Source of the DNA: Reinekea thalattae
Lineage (GTDB): Bacteria > Pseudomonadota > Gammaproteobacteria > Pseudomonadales > Natronospirillaceae
Assembly: GCF_008041945.1 (NCBI RefSeq)
Contig: NZ_VKAD01000002.1
Coordinates: forward strand, 248,001-312,000
DNA: 64,000 nt
Direction of reading: 5' to 3'
The translations under genes were made by a program, and so were the position numbers. Below the pieces are notes generated by a model that had not been told where the DNA came from, ran no database searches, and was given only the letters and a program-made list of their open reading frames with translations. Numbering within the stretch: the first letter of the stretch is position 1; every line of letters starts with the position of its first letter. Positions 16,848-26,423 of the stretch are shown piece after piece.

Positions 16848-17708
16848 TTATTTCACTGCGCCGCTGGTTAGGCCTCGAATGAGTTGCTTAGAGAAAATAA
16901 CGTACAGAATTAACACCGGAACAATGGCCAGCGTTAATGCGGAAAGAACAGAATTCCAATTGGTGACATATTGGCCAACAAACTGTTGAACTCCGAGCGT
17001 AATGGTTCGTGTATTTTCACCTGGCGCTAAAATGAGTGGGAACCATAAATCGTTCCAGATAGGTATCATTGTAAATACGGCGACTGTTGCCATAGCAGGG
17101 CGTAGCAGCGGTAAAATAATGCAGAAAAATATTTTATATTCGCTAACCCCATCGCAGCGTGCCGCTTCGGTTAATTCTTTTGGAATAGTGCGAACAAATT
17201 CCGACAAAATATAGACCGCCAAAGGTAAGCCTTGCGCAATATAGACCAATACCAATGCCGTTAAAGTGTTGGCTAGGTTAAGTTCAACCATTAGCCGTAA
17301 AATACTGACGGTTCCTAACCGAATTGGGATCATAATGCCCATTGCAAATAAAAAGGCGATAAAGATATTACCTTTAAATTTATATTCGGTGAGCGCCCAT
17401 GCCGCCATTGCGCCAAGCAGCAGTACTAAACCAACGGCGAGCAAAGTAACAACTAAGCTGTTCCATGAGTAGAGCCCAAAGTTTGAGCGTAATAAAACTT
17501 CTTGAAAGCCGACTAACGAAAAAGTATCGGTCGTTGGCAGAGCTAGCGGGTCATTAAAGATGGCTTTGCGTGATTTAAAAGCATTGATTACAACAACAAA
17601 AATAGGAAACAAAGCAATCAGAGTATAAAAAAGCAATACGGCATGAATGGTGGTGCTTTTAGATAGCTGATTGAGCGTTCTAGGCATTAAATTTTTTACA
17701 GATAACAT
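16848..17708 (-). CDS. Sugar ABC transporter permease (MalG type)
   Basis: Inner-membrane permease of 286 residues with about six membrane helices and the EAA cytoplasmic loop (ELTEAARCDGVSEYKIFFCIILPLLRPA) that contacts the ATPase. It pairs with the permease encoded 9 bases upstream at 17718. N-terminal region (LFYTLIALFPIFVVVINAFKS) is typical of the CUT1 carbohydrate family. Confidence 0.92.
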   Translation of the reverse strand: MLSVKNLMPRTLNQLSKSTTIHAVLLFYTLIALFPIFVVVINAFKSRKAIFNDPLALPTTDTFSLVGFQEVLLRSNFGLYSWNSLVVTLLAVGLVLLLGAMAAWALTEYKFKGNIFIAFLFAMGIMIPIRLGTVSILRLMVELNLANTLTALVLVYIAQGLPLAVYILSEFVRTIPKELTEAARCDGVSEYKIFFCIILPLLRPAMATVAVFTMIPIWNDLWFPLILAPGENTRTITLGVQQFVGQYVTNWNSVLSALTLAIVPVLILYVIFSKQLIRGLTSGAVK

Positions 17709-17717
17709 GCTATGCCC

Positions 17718-18653
17718 TTATAGTTGGAAGCGTCGAATACGACGTTGAACAAAAAATAAAAACAACATAACACCAATCAGAATGATCAAGAACATCAGTG
17801 TTGCAACGGCGGCACCCATACTTTCGCTGCCTTGTTGTAACTGGAAACCAAAGAATGTTCGATAAAAGAAAGTACCCATAAGATCAGTAGAAAAGTTAGG
17901 GCCAGCCAATGCGCCTTTAACCGCATATATCAGTTCAAAGGCGTTAAAGTTAGCAACAAAGGTTAAGATAGAAACCATCGATATTGTTGGCAAAATAAGC
18001 GGAAGCTTAATGTGTAAAAAGGTTTGTAACGGGTTGGCACCATCAACAACGCCAGCATCTAAAATATCGTCTGGAATATTTAACAGGGCTGCATATATTA
18101 ACATCATCGGGATGCCGACAAATTGCCAAACAGAAATTAAGCTAAGTGTTAGTAAGGCTGAGCTTTCTTTACCAAGCCATGCATCAAAATAATGACCAAG
18201 ACCAATAGAGTATAAGAACTCTTCAGAGATCCCCCAGATTGGGCTAAGCAATAATTGCCAAACAAAACCGATAATGACAACGGATAACATCGTTGGCATA
18301 AATATGAGCGTCCGATAGGTACTTGATAGACGCAGTTTTGGGTTGCTCAATAATACTGCCAGTAATAGACCAATTGGATTTTGCACCAGCATATGAATGA
18401 TGAAAAACTTGAGGTTGTTACTGAGTGCGTTCCAAAAAGCGTGAGACCAATTTTCGTCGGTAATCAGTGTAATAAAATTATTCAAGCCAACAAAATGAGC
18501 TTGTCCCTGTTGTTCATCAAATAAACTCAGGAACAATGTATCGATTAGCGGGTAAACACTGAACACACAGTAAATAAGTAATGCGGGAAATAAAAAAACA
18601 ATAAGATGCCAAGGGAATGGACGCTTAGCATCGTTTTTAGTAGTTGAGTTCAT
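17718..18653 (-). CDS. Sugar ABC transporter permease (MalF type)
   Basis: Inner-membrane permease of 311 residues, CUT1 carbohydrate uptake family. N-terminal helix LIVFLFPALLIYCVFSVYPL, EAA-like loop DDILDAGVVDGANPLQTFLHIKLPLI, and about six predicted helices. Forms a heterodimer with the MalG-type permease encoded immediately downstream; the substrate-binding protein gene lies 80 bases upstream. Confidence 0.92.
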   Translation of the reverse strand: MNSTTKNDAKRPFPWHLIVFLFPALLIYCVFSVYPLIDTLFLSLFDEQQGQAHFVGLNNFITLITDENWSHAFWNALSNNLKFFIIHMLVQNPIGLLLAVLLSNPKLRLSSTYRTLIFMPTMLSVVIIGFVWQLLLSPIWGISEEFLYSIGLGHYFDAWLGKESSALLTLSLISVWQFVGIPMMLIYAALLNIPDDILDAGVVDGANPLQTFLHIKLPLILPTISMVSILTFVANFNAFELIYAVKGALAGPNFSTDLMGTFFYRTFFGFQLQQGSESMGAAVATLMFLIILIGVMLFLFFVQRRIRRFQL

Positions 18654-18733
18654 CGTGCCTTCTCATCAATTGTACGGCCTTTGCATTGTCTAAATAGGTA
18701 AGGCTCATAACGAACCTTACCTAATTGAGTGGC

Positions 18734-20005
18734 TTATTGTTGAGGTGCGTACCATTGCTCCAAGCCGTCTTGTGTTTGTTTCGCGGCTTCTTCTGGTGTC
18801 ATTGTTCCATTAATAACTTGTGCGCTGACATTCCAAAGCTGATTCTCTAAGTTTGGAGTGCCACGAGATAAAATTTGGTACGAGTTACGAATGGTAGATT
18901 CACATTCACCACGCCAGCTAATGAATTCTTGTGCAACGGGGTCGTTAATACTGATTTCATGATTCGATAATGGGAAGAATCCAGGAACAGCATTGGCGAA
19001 TAGTTCAGCAAACTCTTTAGTCGCCATCCAGTTTATAAACTCTATCGCGGCTTCTTTATTTTCGGAGTTTGCATTAATGGCGATGCCGATATCCGTATGG
19101 TCGCTGATAAAGCACTGGTCGCCAGCTTTTGCTACCGGAGGTGGAAATGCCCCAAATTCAAAGTCTGCTTGGCTATTAAAGGTTTGAATATCCCAAGAAC
19201 CGGCTGGGTAAATTGCGGCTCTACCGAGTGTGAATAAATTTTGTGAGTCGGGATAAGTCTGTGCTTCGAAGCCTCGGCCTAAGTAAGGTTTCCACTTTGC
19301 AAGTTCTGCCCAAGTTTTAATGTAAGCATCGTCGGTTAGCTTCGCACTGCCATCGAGTAACGCTTTGCGGCCTTCTTCGCCCATCCAGTAGTTAGGACCA
19401 ATGTTTTGGAAGCCCATGGTTGCGGCTTCCCACTGGTCGGCAGTACCCATAGCGAGCGGCGTGTAACGTGACTTCGATTTTACGGTTTCTAGTACGCTGT
19501 AAAACTCGGCTTCAGTTTTAGGTGGTTGAACACCCAGCTCTTCAAATATTTCTTTGTTGTAAATAAAACCATGAATGACCGATGCCATTGGCATACAAAA
19601 CTGAACGCTACCGTCGTCTGTCACCCATGCACTTTTTGCAACATCAGAAAATTCTTTTAAGCCTTCTAAATCACTGATGTCTTCTAAGTAACCGTCCTCA
19701 TAGAGGGCTAGCGAAGTATCAAAAGGGCGGCATGTAATAAGGTCGCCAGCGGTGCCAGCTTGGAGTTTTGCTTGTAGTGCAGAATTGTATTGAGTCGGTG
19801 GCGTTGGTGCGAAGTTAACGTTGCTATCAGGGTGGCTTTTTTTAAATGCTGGAATAATGACGTCATTCCAGATGTTGGCATCATCGCTTCGCCAGCTCTC
19901 AATGCTGATGGTTGTTGCAGCTTGAGCAGATACGATGCTTGCTAGCAGAACGGCAGTCATCGAGGCTTGTTTCGATATGGATGCAATGGAACGTACATTG
20001 ATCAT
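18734..20005 (-). CDS. Sugar ABC transporter periplasmic binding protein
   Basis: Extracellular solute-binding protein family 1, 423 residues. A signal peptide ends around VSAQA-ATTISIESWRSDD. The body has typical features (QAKLQAGTAGDLITCRPFD, AAIYPAGSWDIQ, EAAIEFINWMATKEFAELF). The ATG at 20005 is preferred because GGAG lies six bases before it, although an ATG 12 bases upstream is in frame. First gene of the five-gene minus-strand operon that ends with the GntR regulator. Ligand inferred as GlcNAc or chitin oligomers from the divergent nag genes. Confidence 0.88.
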   Translation of the reverse strand: MINVRSIASISKQASMTAVLLASIVSAQAATTISIESWRSDDANIWNDVIIPAFKKSHPDSNVNFAPTPPTQYNSALQAKLQAGTAGDLITCRPFDTSLALYEDGYLEDISDLEGLKEFSDVAKSAWVTDDGSVQFCMPMASVIHGFIYNKEIFEELGVQPPKTEAEFYSVLETVKSKSRYTPLAMGTADQWEAATMGFQNIGPNYWMGEEGRKALLDGSAKLTDDAYIKTWAELAKWKPYLGRGFEAQTYPDSQNLFTLGRAAIYPAGSWDIQTFNSQADFEFGAFPPPVAKAGDQCFISDHTDIGIAINANSENKEAAIEFINWMATKEFAELFANAVPGFFPLSNHEISINDPVAQEFISWRGECESTIRNSYQILSRGTPNLENQLWNVSAQVINGTMTPEEAAKQTQDGLEQWYAPQQ

Positions 20006-20017
20006 GTCTATCTCCAA

Positions 20018-20188
20018 TTAGTCTGGTTAAGTATTAACTGCGCATATTCGAGAAATGGTATTTTTTAGGTTTTGATTTTTCCTAGAAATTAGCACCAATT
20101 TTTTTATCAAGCAAATAAATACTATTTTTTTTGTAAATGTAGCATGATTGGTATTATATTGGAGTTATATGGTTGCAGAGAGATAGAT
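20018..20188. promoter_or_regulatory. Divergent promoter region, sugar ABC operon / nagBKA
   Basis: A 170-base AT-rich region between two divergent amino-sugar operons. It contains ATTGGTAT at 20147-20154 and an inverted ACCAAT at about 20094-20099, which resemble the left half of NagR/DasR-type operators. The full palindrome is not clear by eye, so the binding site is tentative. Confidence 0.35.
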
Positions 20189-20989
20189 ATGCGAATTGTC
20201 ATATTACCCACCCCCAGTCATGTCGCAGAGTATGCGGCAGATCGAGTACTTGATGTCGTCAATGGTTATAAAAATCCGGTTCTTGGCTTAGCCACTGGCT
20301 CGACACCGGTTGAGCTTTATAAGGTGTTAGTCACTCGTTATCAGGCAGAGTTGGTGTCTTTTGAGCATGTAAAAAGTTTTAACCTTGATGAATACATTGG
20401 AATAGATGGCCGCCATCAGCAAAGTTATCGCTATTTTATGAATGCTCACTTATTCGACCATATTGATATAAATATGGCGAATACCCACGTCCCACTGGCC
20501 GATGGCTTGGATGCCAAGGAGTTAGCGCTCAGTGCTCAGCTGTATGAAAATAACATCAAAGTCGCAGGAGGGATCGACCTGCAGATTTTGGGCGTTGGTA
20601 TTAATGGACATATAGGTTTTAACGAACCGACATCCAGTTTTGCCTCTCGTACGCGCATCAAAACATTATCCCAGTCTACGGTAGAGGCCAATCAGCGCTT
20701 TTTTGAAGCGGATGAATTTCAACCTAAATTAGCGATGACCATGGGTATTGCTACCATATTAGAAAGCCGATCCATTTTATTGATGGCAACAGGTGAGCAA
20801 AAAGCGAAAGCGGTGAAGCATATGATTGAAGGCCCTATCAGCTCTATGTGGCCTGGTTCTATTCTTCAGCAGCATGCGGCTACCACGGTTGTTCTTGATG
20901 AAGCTGCAGCCAGTGAGTTGGCGTTAAAAGACTATTATTTATGGTGTGAAAAAGAGCGTCAGTCACTTCAGCAAGGATCTTTTATATGA
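20189..20989 (+). CDS. nagB: Glucosamine-6-phosphate deaminase NagB
   Basis: Converts glucosamine 6-phosphate to fructose 6-phosphate and ammonia. At 266 residues it has the same length as E. coli NagB when started at MRIVILPT; the frame is open 45 bases further upstream but that part is not conserved. Landmarks are the phosphate loop LGLATGSTP, FNLDEYIG with the catalytic Asp, and GINGHIGFNEP with the catalytic His. The stop overlaps the next start by 4 bases (ATGA). Confidence 0.95.
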   Translation: MRIVILPTPSHVAEYAADRVLDVVNGYKNPVLGLATGSTPVELYKVLVTRYQAELVSFEHVKSFNLDEYIGIDGRHQQSYRYFMNAHLFDHIDINMANTHVPLADGLDAKELALSAQLYENNIKVAGGIDLQILGVGINGHIGFNEPTSSFASRTRIKTLSQSTVEANQRFFEADEFQPKLAMTMGIATILESRSILLMATGEQKAKAVKHMIEGPISSMWPGSILQQHAATTVVLDEAAASELALKDYYLWCEKERQSLQQGSFI

Positions 20990-21867
20990 CAGCCCTGTTT
21001 TTAGGTGTCGATGGTGGTGGTACCTTTTGCCGTGCACGGTTAGTTAACCAAAACCAAGAAATTTTAGGTGAAGCTGTAGGTGGCTCTGGAAACCCTCGTA
21101 TTGGGATTGAGTCTGCTTGGCAGAATATTACTAATGCTTGTCTCGAGGCTTGCCAACAGGCAAGCATTAATGCCGAGCATTACCCGACTATCACATTGGG
21201 GCTCGGTCTCGCGGGTGCAAACCAAACCTTTGAGCAAGATTTAGTGCTGTCTCAGGTTTCTCCCTTTGGTCAGCGATATCTGCTGACCGATGCGCATGCT
21301 GCTTGCTTGGGTGCATTTAACGGTGACGATGGCGGTCTGTTGATATTAGGGACGGGCAGCTGCGGTGTGAATTACAAAAATAAAGTCTTCGATATAATTG
21401 GTGGTTGGGGTTTTCCGCTTTCAGATCAAGGAAGCGGTGCACGCATAGGCTTAACCGCCCTAGAATATTCGTTAGCCGCATTGGATGGCATTGTTCAACC
21501 CTCGCCATTAACTGACAGCATTAATGCTGAGTTTTCACTCTCACCAGAAACCTATGTTGCTTTTCAAAATCAGACTCCGTTGCCTAAAGAGTTTGCTGCA
21601 TTCGCGCCTAAAGTGTTTGAGTTTGCACAACAAAAAGATACCGTCGCATTGAAAATAATTGAACAGCAGGTCGGTTGGGTGTGCCGATATCTTGATAGCC
21701 TAGTTGAAAAAGGCACTGAGAAAATTGTATTGGCTGGTGGTGTTTCAGAAGCCATTAAAAAATATTTACCTACAAAGTATGGCCGTTATCTTTGTGAACC
21801 TATTGGTGATGCTATGAGTGGCGCAATTTTTATGGCGCAAACAAAAATAGGGAGAAGCACTGTATGA
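20986..21867 (+). CDS. N-acetylglucosamine kinase (BadF/BadG family)
   Basis: ATP-dependent sugar kinase of the ASKHA fold, 293 residues. N-terminal phosphate loop FLGVDGGGTFCRARLV, GLAGA(N), second phosphate motif LILGTGSCG, and GGWGFPLSDQGSGARIG, typical of the BadF/BadG/BcrA/BcrD family that includes GlcNAc/glucosamine kinases. Placed between nagB and nagA with 4-base overlaps on both sides, it would phosphorylate the GlcNAc brought in by the non-PTS ABC transporter, making substrate for NagA. Confidence 0.87.
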   Translation: MTALFLGVDGGGTFCRARLVNQNQEILGEAVGGSGNPRIGIESAWQNITNACLEACQQASINAEHYPTITLGLGLAGANQTFEQDLVLSQVSPFGQRYLLTDAHAACLGAFNGDDGGLLILGTGSCGVNYKNKVFDIIGGWGFPLSDQGSGARIGLTALEYSLAALDGIVQPSPLTDSINAEFSLSPETYVAFQNQTPLPKEFAAFAPKVFEFAQQKDTVALKIIEQQVGWVCRYLDSLVEKGTEKIVLAGGVSEAIKKYLPTKYGRYLCEPIGDAMSGAIFMAQTKIGRSTV

Positions 21868-23003
21868 ATGTCATATACGCGAAAAAATTATTTGATGGTG
21901 AGCAGTGGTTAGATGGACGCTATGTAACAATTAAAGATGGCGTTATTGCTTCCGTAGAAGACTTTACAACGGCAGCTCAGCAGGAAATTGAGCCAGTAGA
22001 GTGCTTAGCTCCCGGCTATATCGATGTCCATATCAATGGCGGTGGTGGTGTTTTATTTAATGATACTCCAAGCATTGAGTCATTAAAGACGATGGTTCAG
22101 GTACACGCCAAGTACGGCACTGTTGCAATGGTTCCTACGCTTATTTCTGATAATTACCAAGTTATGGCATTAGCGCATCAAACGGTAAAAAAAGCCTTGG
22201 AGCAGAACACTCCTGGAATTTTAGGGGTCCATTATGAAGGCCCTTATCTTAGCCCTGAGCGCAAGGGTGTACATAATGAGCATCAGTTGCGCAAGCCGAT
22301 GCTAGAAAAGTTTGAACCTCTATTAGATATTGCTACCAATGCCAAGGTAATGGTGACGTTGGCTCCTGAACAGGTCCCTGAAGGTTTTATCGAGTGGTTA
22401 GTGAATCAGCAAGTGATTGTTTGTATCGGCCATTCGGCGGCAGGTTATGAAGAAGCGATGACCGCCGTTGAACAGGGCGCTCGCGGTTTTACTCATCTAT
22501 TCAATGCGATGTCGCCGCTTACTAGCCGAGAACCTGGCGTTGTCGGTGCGGGGTTAAATTCGGCAGATCAGACCTGGTGTAGTCTCATAGCGGATGGCCA
22601 CCACATTCACCCAGCATCTATGGCCATAGCAGTAAAGGCTAAAGGTACAGATCGAATATTATTGGTTACTGATGCGATTCACTGTTTAGGTTCCGACCTT
22701 GATGAGTTGGAATTTTTAGGTAAAAAAGTATTTCGCCATAAGGGTAAAGTGACAACCGCAGATGGAACGTTAGCGGGTTCCGACTTGGATATGGCAACCG
22801 CTGTACGCAATGCTATTTCATTGATAGGTGTTACTCCGAGCGAGGCGTTGCAGATGGCATCATTAAGGCCAGCAGAATTTTTACAGCTAGATGATAGGCT
22901 TGGCAGAATTCAAGTGGGTTATCAAGCAAGTCTAGTAGCCTTGGATGAAAATTATTTTGTGCAATCAACGTGGATTGATGGCCAAAAAATATGGCAGCTT
23001 TAG
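21864..23003 (+). CDS. nagA: N-acetylglucosamine-6-phosphate deacetylase NagA
   Basis: Amidohydrolase of 379 residues that removes acetate from GlcNAc-6-P, feeding NagB. Metal and active-site motifs are visible: DVHINGGGG, VHYEGPYLSPERKGVH (metal Glu), CIGHSAAGYEEA and GFTHLFNAMSPL (metal His residues), and LVTDAIHCLGSD with the catalytic Asp. Start overlaps the kinase stop by 4 bases. Last gene of the plus-strand nagB-kinase-nagA operon. Confidence 0.95.
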   Translation: MNVIYAKKLFDGEQWLDGRYVTIKDGVIASVEDFTTAAQQEIEPVECLAPGYIDVHINGGGGVLFNDTPSIESLKTMVQVHAKYGTVAMVPTLISDNYQVMALAHQTVKKALEQNTPGILGVHYEGPYLSPERKGVHNEHQLRKPMLEKFEPLLDIATNAKVMVTLAPEQVPEGFIEWLVNQQVIVCIGHSAAGYEEAMTAVEQGARGFTHLFNAMSPLTSREPGVVGAGLNSADQTWCSLIADGHHIHPASMAIAVKAKGTDRILLVTDAIHCLGSDLDELEFLGKKVFRHKGKVTTADGTLAGSDLDMATAVRNAISLIGVTPSEALQMASLRPAEFLQLDDRLGRIQVGYQASLVALDENYFVQSTWIDGQKIWQL

Positions 23004-23023
23004 AGTCATCAAGAAAACTAACC

Positions 23024-23047
23024 ATCCCTTAATTCGATAAGGGTGAT
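23024..23047. terminator. Hairpin between convergent nagA and lysR
   Basis: Stem ATCCCTTA / TAAGGGTgAT with a six-base loop, followed by TTTT on the plus strand. It overlaps the lysR stop codon region. A weak intrinsic terminator. Confidence 0.5.
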
Positions 23048-23931
23048 TTTAAGACCTTCAAAAACGCGGCAACCTGTGCGGGTAAGATTCGATCTTTCAT
23101 GGTGATAATATCGATGCCCGCACTGATTGATTTGGCGTTCGGTAGAATTTCAATTAATTGCTTTTCTTTAAGTTCGTTGGCAACCAGTAATCTGGGTAAG
23201 TTGGCGACGCCTAAGCCTTGCATGACAAAGTCTTTAATTAATCGATCATCGTTGGCGGCAATGGCGGCTGTTTTTAATTCGAGTTTTTTCACCAAGGCTT
23301 TGTTGTTTTTTGCAAGCCAGGTTCTCATCGATGGGCAATCCATCTGGTAGTCAATAATGTCTCGCATAAGTATCTGTTCAAATTTTTCAATAGGTCCGTG
23401 GTGTTTTAAATATTGTGCGCTGGCTACAGTAATAAATGCTTCTTTGCGTAGTGGGCTTATATCGATAAGTTTTTCTCCCGATGAAAATACGACGATGCCA
23501 ATGTCGGTCTTTCCCTGTTTAACATTGTCTACGCTGGTGGCGTCGCTCTGTAAGTCGATCTGCAACGTAACCTGTGGTTGCTGCTGTTTAAATTGTTCGA
23601 TCACCGGCGCTAAAACCAACGTCGCCAGTTCTAAGGTGCAGCTGATTGAGATATGGCCGGTGAGTGCTTGGCTGTCGTTTTTTAGGTTGAGCATTTCACT
23701 TTCTAATGCGGCCAGATAACCACTGGCATGTTTTAGCAATTGCTCGCCTTCGGGCGTGAGATAGATTTTTCGATGCGCTCGGTTAAATAATTTTACACCC
23801 AGCTCTTCTTCCAATTTTTTTATCTGTTGCGAAACCGCTTGCTGTGTCAGGTGTAACCGAGCTGCTGCTTTGGTGACGCTTTCATCTTTTGCTACTTGGA
23901 TAAAGGTGGCAAGACTATTGAGTTGTCGCAT
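23029..23931 (-). CDS. LysR-family transcriptional regulator
   Basis: Protein of 300 residues. N-terminal helix-turn-helix LATFIQVAKDESVTKAAARLHLTQQAVSQQIKKLEEELG, then an effector domain beginning ISISCTLELATLVLAPVI. Divergent from the DUF4260 membrane-protein gene with a spacer of nearly 300 bases, so that gene is a possible target. Effector unknown. Confidence 0.9.
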   Translation of the reverse strand: MRQLNSLATFIQVAKDESVTKAAARLHLTQQAVSQQIKKLEEELGVKLFNRAHRKIYLTPEGEQLLKHASGYLAALESEMLNLKNDSQALTGHISISCTLELATLVLAPVIEQFKQQQPQVTLQIDLQSDATSVDNVKQGKTDIGIVVFSSGEKLIDISPLRKEAFITVASAQYLKHHGPIEKFEQILMRDIIDYQMDCPSMRTWLAKNNKALVKKLELKTAAIAANDDRLIKDFVMQGLGVANLPRLLVANELKEKQLIEILPNAKSISAGIDIITMKDRILPAQVAAFLKVLKSPLSN

Positions 23932-24224
23932 CGCTCTTCCTAGGAGTTAGTACTGTTGTTTATGCAGCCTGTGCTATTTGTGTAGGCTGCGGTTTATGGT
24001 TGGCAGCTGCTAAGGGTAAGCCTGCTATTAAGTCTAATAATGGCACTGGTCTAGATTTTTGCACAATTAAACTTTAACTAAAGTTAAAAATAGAATGATT
24101 TTATTTGTTAATTGAAGCCGCATACTGTTTCTAACCGACAGAGAAGGCCAGTAATGATGCTGGTTCTAGCAGTAAACAGTTTAGTGATGGCAGTTTAAGC
24201 CGAGTAGCGAATAGGAATAATTCG

Positions 24225-24692
24225 ATGATGAGTCAGCATATGCAAGATAAGGCTTTAGAGGGCGGTGTTATAACAGATAGGTTAGCAACAGATAAGTTAA
24301 CAACAGATAAGTTAACAACAGATAAGTTAACAACAGTATTGAGAGTGGAGGCTCTTGCAGCGTTTGTATTAGCCACCCTTATGTATGCTCATACAGACGG
24401 CAGCTGGGGCTGGTACTTTGCATTAATTCTAGTGCCGGATTTATCGATGCTCGGATACCTAATCAATAATCGAGTCGGCGCTATTTGTTACAACATCGTG
24501 CATAGCTATGTTTTGCCGATGCTCTGTTTTATTGCCGCTTTGATCTTGAATATTTCTCTTTTAGAGTGGCTTTCGCTGATATGGCTGGCTCACATCGGCT
24601 TAGATAGAACCCTAGGCTATGGCTTAAAGTACGCCAGTGGTTTTGCAAATACCCACTTAGGGATTGCGATTAAAAAAGCTCAAACCAATTAG
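24225..24692 (+). CDS. DUF4260 small membrane protein
   Basis: Protein of 155 residues. After a charged, repetitive N-terminus it has about three or four membrane helices (ALAAFVLATLMYAH, WYFALILVPDLSMLGYLI, VLPMLCFIAALILNISLL) and the family-typical WLAHIGLDRTLGYGLKY, which places it in DUF4260. Residues about 17-37 consist of repeated TDKLT units encoded by a 15-bp tandem DNA repeat. Function unknown. A terminator follows. Confidence 0.82.
   Translation: MMSQHMQDKALEGGVITDRLATDKLTTDKLTTDKLTTVLRVEALAAFVLATLMYAHTDGSWGWYFALILVPDLSMLGYLINNRVGAICYNIVHSYVLPMLCFIAALILNISLLEWLSLIWLAHIGLDRTLGYGLKYASGFANTHLGIAIKKAQTN
24272..24331 (+). repeat. In-frame 15-bp tandem repeat in DUF4260 gene
   Basis: Four consecutive 15-base units: one degenerate (AACAGATAGGTTAGC), then three identical (AACAGATAAGTTAAC). 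The unit length keeps the reading frame and encodes repeats of five residues. Confidence 0.95.
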
Positions 24693-24768
24693 CTGTTCGG
24701 TAAATCCATTAGTAGGTGTCGGCAAGCCGATGAATAACTGGTTGGTAAAAACAATTTAGAAAGTATCT

Positions 24769-24793
24769 AGTCGGCTGGTTAGCCGACTTTTTT
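24769..24793 (+). terminator. Rho-independent terminator after DUF4260 gene
   Basis: Eight-base-pair stem AGTCGGCT / AGCCGACT with GGTT loop, then a T-run. It overlaps the last codons of the convergent MocR gene. Confidence 0.85.
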
Positions 24794-26275
24794 CGGTGTG
24801 CTCAGTGTGTTGGCAAACGATTCGATGAGTTGACCTAGCTTGGCGATCCCAGGTTCAATTTTTTCCTGTTGGATGGCGGTAAAGCCTAAACGAATAAAAT
24901 TCTTTGGCGCATTTTGGTTAGCGAACAGCTTATCGCCAGACTCTACCAAAATACTCAACTCAGCTGCTTTGATGACCAGTGCTTCACTTTCTATGTGCTT
25001 TGGTAGCTCAATCCAAAAACAATAGCTGCCGGGCGTTGCGTGTATTTGGCAACTTTTTAAATGCAGTTTTAAGTTTTGTTCCATCAGTTGCCATTTGTCT
25101 TTGAAGATTCGGCGCATCCGGCGAATATGGCTGTCGTGATACCCTTGCGCAATAAATTGTGCAGCAACACGTTGGTTGTTGGTCGGTGGGTGGCGGTAGT
25201 TTAATCGGCGTAAGGCTCTAAGCTCTTTGATTAATTCTCGGTCGCCGACTAAATAGCCGGTGCGTAAACCTGGCGAAAGTGATTTCGATAGGCTGGCGGC
25301 GTAGATGACACGACCCTCCGTATCTAAACTTTTTAGTGCTGGCAGCGGTGATTCAATATAGTTGACCTCACTATCGTAGTCGTCTTCGATGATAATGAAG
25401 TCTTCTTTGCTCGCTTGCGTGAGTAGCGCTTTGCGGCGTTCCATGCTCATGGTGATGGTCGTCGGGTAGTGATGACTGGGCGTAACACAGACGTAGTCGC
25501 AGCCGCTTAAGGCTTGGCCAACTTGAATGCCCTGATCGTCAACTGGCACGGCTCGAGTTTGAGCACCAGCGTAGTTAAAAATATGGTGAAAGTCTGGGCA
25601 GCAGGGGTTTTCGATGCCGACAAGCGTTTTGCTGCTTGAAAGCAGAGAGGCCAGCATAAAGAGTGAATTTTGCGTGCCCATGGTGATCAAAATTTCATCG
25701 GCCTGTGCGCTGATGCCGCGTTTAGGTAATACCTGCTGGCGAATTTGAGTAATCAGTTCTGGATCGTCGTCGTCGACAAAATCTTCTACCCATTCGTGTA
25801 GGCTATTACGGCTCTGTGCTGAGCGCGCGCATTCTCGCCACTGATAAATAGGGAAGTCGTTGCTGTCGATTTGGCCATAGATGAAAGGGTACTTATAGCT
25901 CATCCATGCCTTGTCTTTATCGAGTGTGCTGTAAGTTGACGGTGCAATCGAGAGTCGCTCGCTCCATTTGGGTGCGTTATCATTGCTACTGGGGCGCAGC
26001 TGCACCAGTTTAGGTTTTTGATCCGCTAGTATCTCTGGGTTAACAAAAAAGCCGCTGCGCTCTTGGGCGATCAGGTAACCTTCATCAACTAGGCTTTCAT
26101 AAACCAACACCACGGTATTGCGTGAAACACCAAGTTGCTGTGCCATCTTTCGGCTTGAAGGTAAGGCTTTATCGCCAAATTGGTCTTGCGATATCAGTTC
26201 GACTAGCTTTTCTCGAATCTGCTGTTGACGACTTTTCCCTGCTTTAAATTCGATGCTTAGGATAAGGTTATTCAT
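24779..26275 (-). CDS. MocR-family regulator (GntR HTH fused to aminotransferase), TauR-like
   Basis: Protein of 498 residues. The N-terminal winged helix (about 10-80; LPSSRKMAQQLGVSRNTVVLVYESLVDEGYL) is fused to a class I aminotransferase-like domain with the PLP lysine in YAASLSKSLSPGLRTGYLVG and the IIEDDYDSE motif. It is divergent from tauABC across 236 bases containing a direct repeat typical of MocR operators. TauR, the taurine/PLP-sensing activator, has this architecture and location, so it is probably TauR-like. The symbol is left blank because only context supports the ligand. Confidence 0.88.
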   Translation of the reverse strand: MNNLILSIEFKAGKSRQQQIREKLVELISQDQFGDKALPSSRKMAQQLGVSRNTVVLVYESLVDEGYLIAQERSGFFVNPEILADQKPKLVQLRPSSNDNAPKWSERLSIAPSTYSTLDKDKAWMSYKYPFIYGQIDSNDFPIYQWRECARSAQSRNSLHEWVEDFVDDDDPELITQIRQQVLPKRGISAQADEILITMGTQNSLFMLASLLSSSKTLVGIENPCCPDFHHIFNYAGAQTRAVPVDDQGIQVGQALSGCDYVCVTPSHHYPTTITMSMERRKALLTQASKEDFIIIEDDYDSEVNYIESPLPALKSLDTEGRVIYAASLSKSLSPGLRTGYLVGDRELIKELRALRRLNYRHPPTNNQRVAAQFIAQGYHDSHIRRMRRIFKDKWQLMEQNLKLHLKSCQIHATPGSYCFWIELPKHIESEALVIKAAELSILVESGDKLFANQNAPKNFIRLGFTAIQQEKIEPGIAKLGQLIESFANTLSTPKKVG

Positions 26276-26423
26276 AAAAAGTGCCTCTGAACTGAAACGT
26301 GAAAGACAACCGACCGCGGGATGGGACTCTTAGCTGGGTTATACCAAGGCATTCAACAATGGGTGTTTTATAAAATCCGCCTACTGATGCAAGACTTTAG
26401 CCAATATTTTTTACTTAATTTGC

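Noticed and set aside
24779..26275. A metabolic aminotransferase (for example taurine or GABA transaminase)
   Set aside because: The N-terminal GntR winged helix makes it a MocR-type regulator; the aminotransferase fold is the sensor domain.
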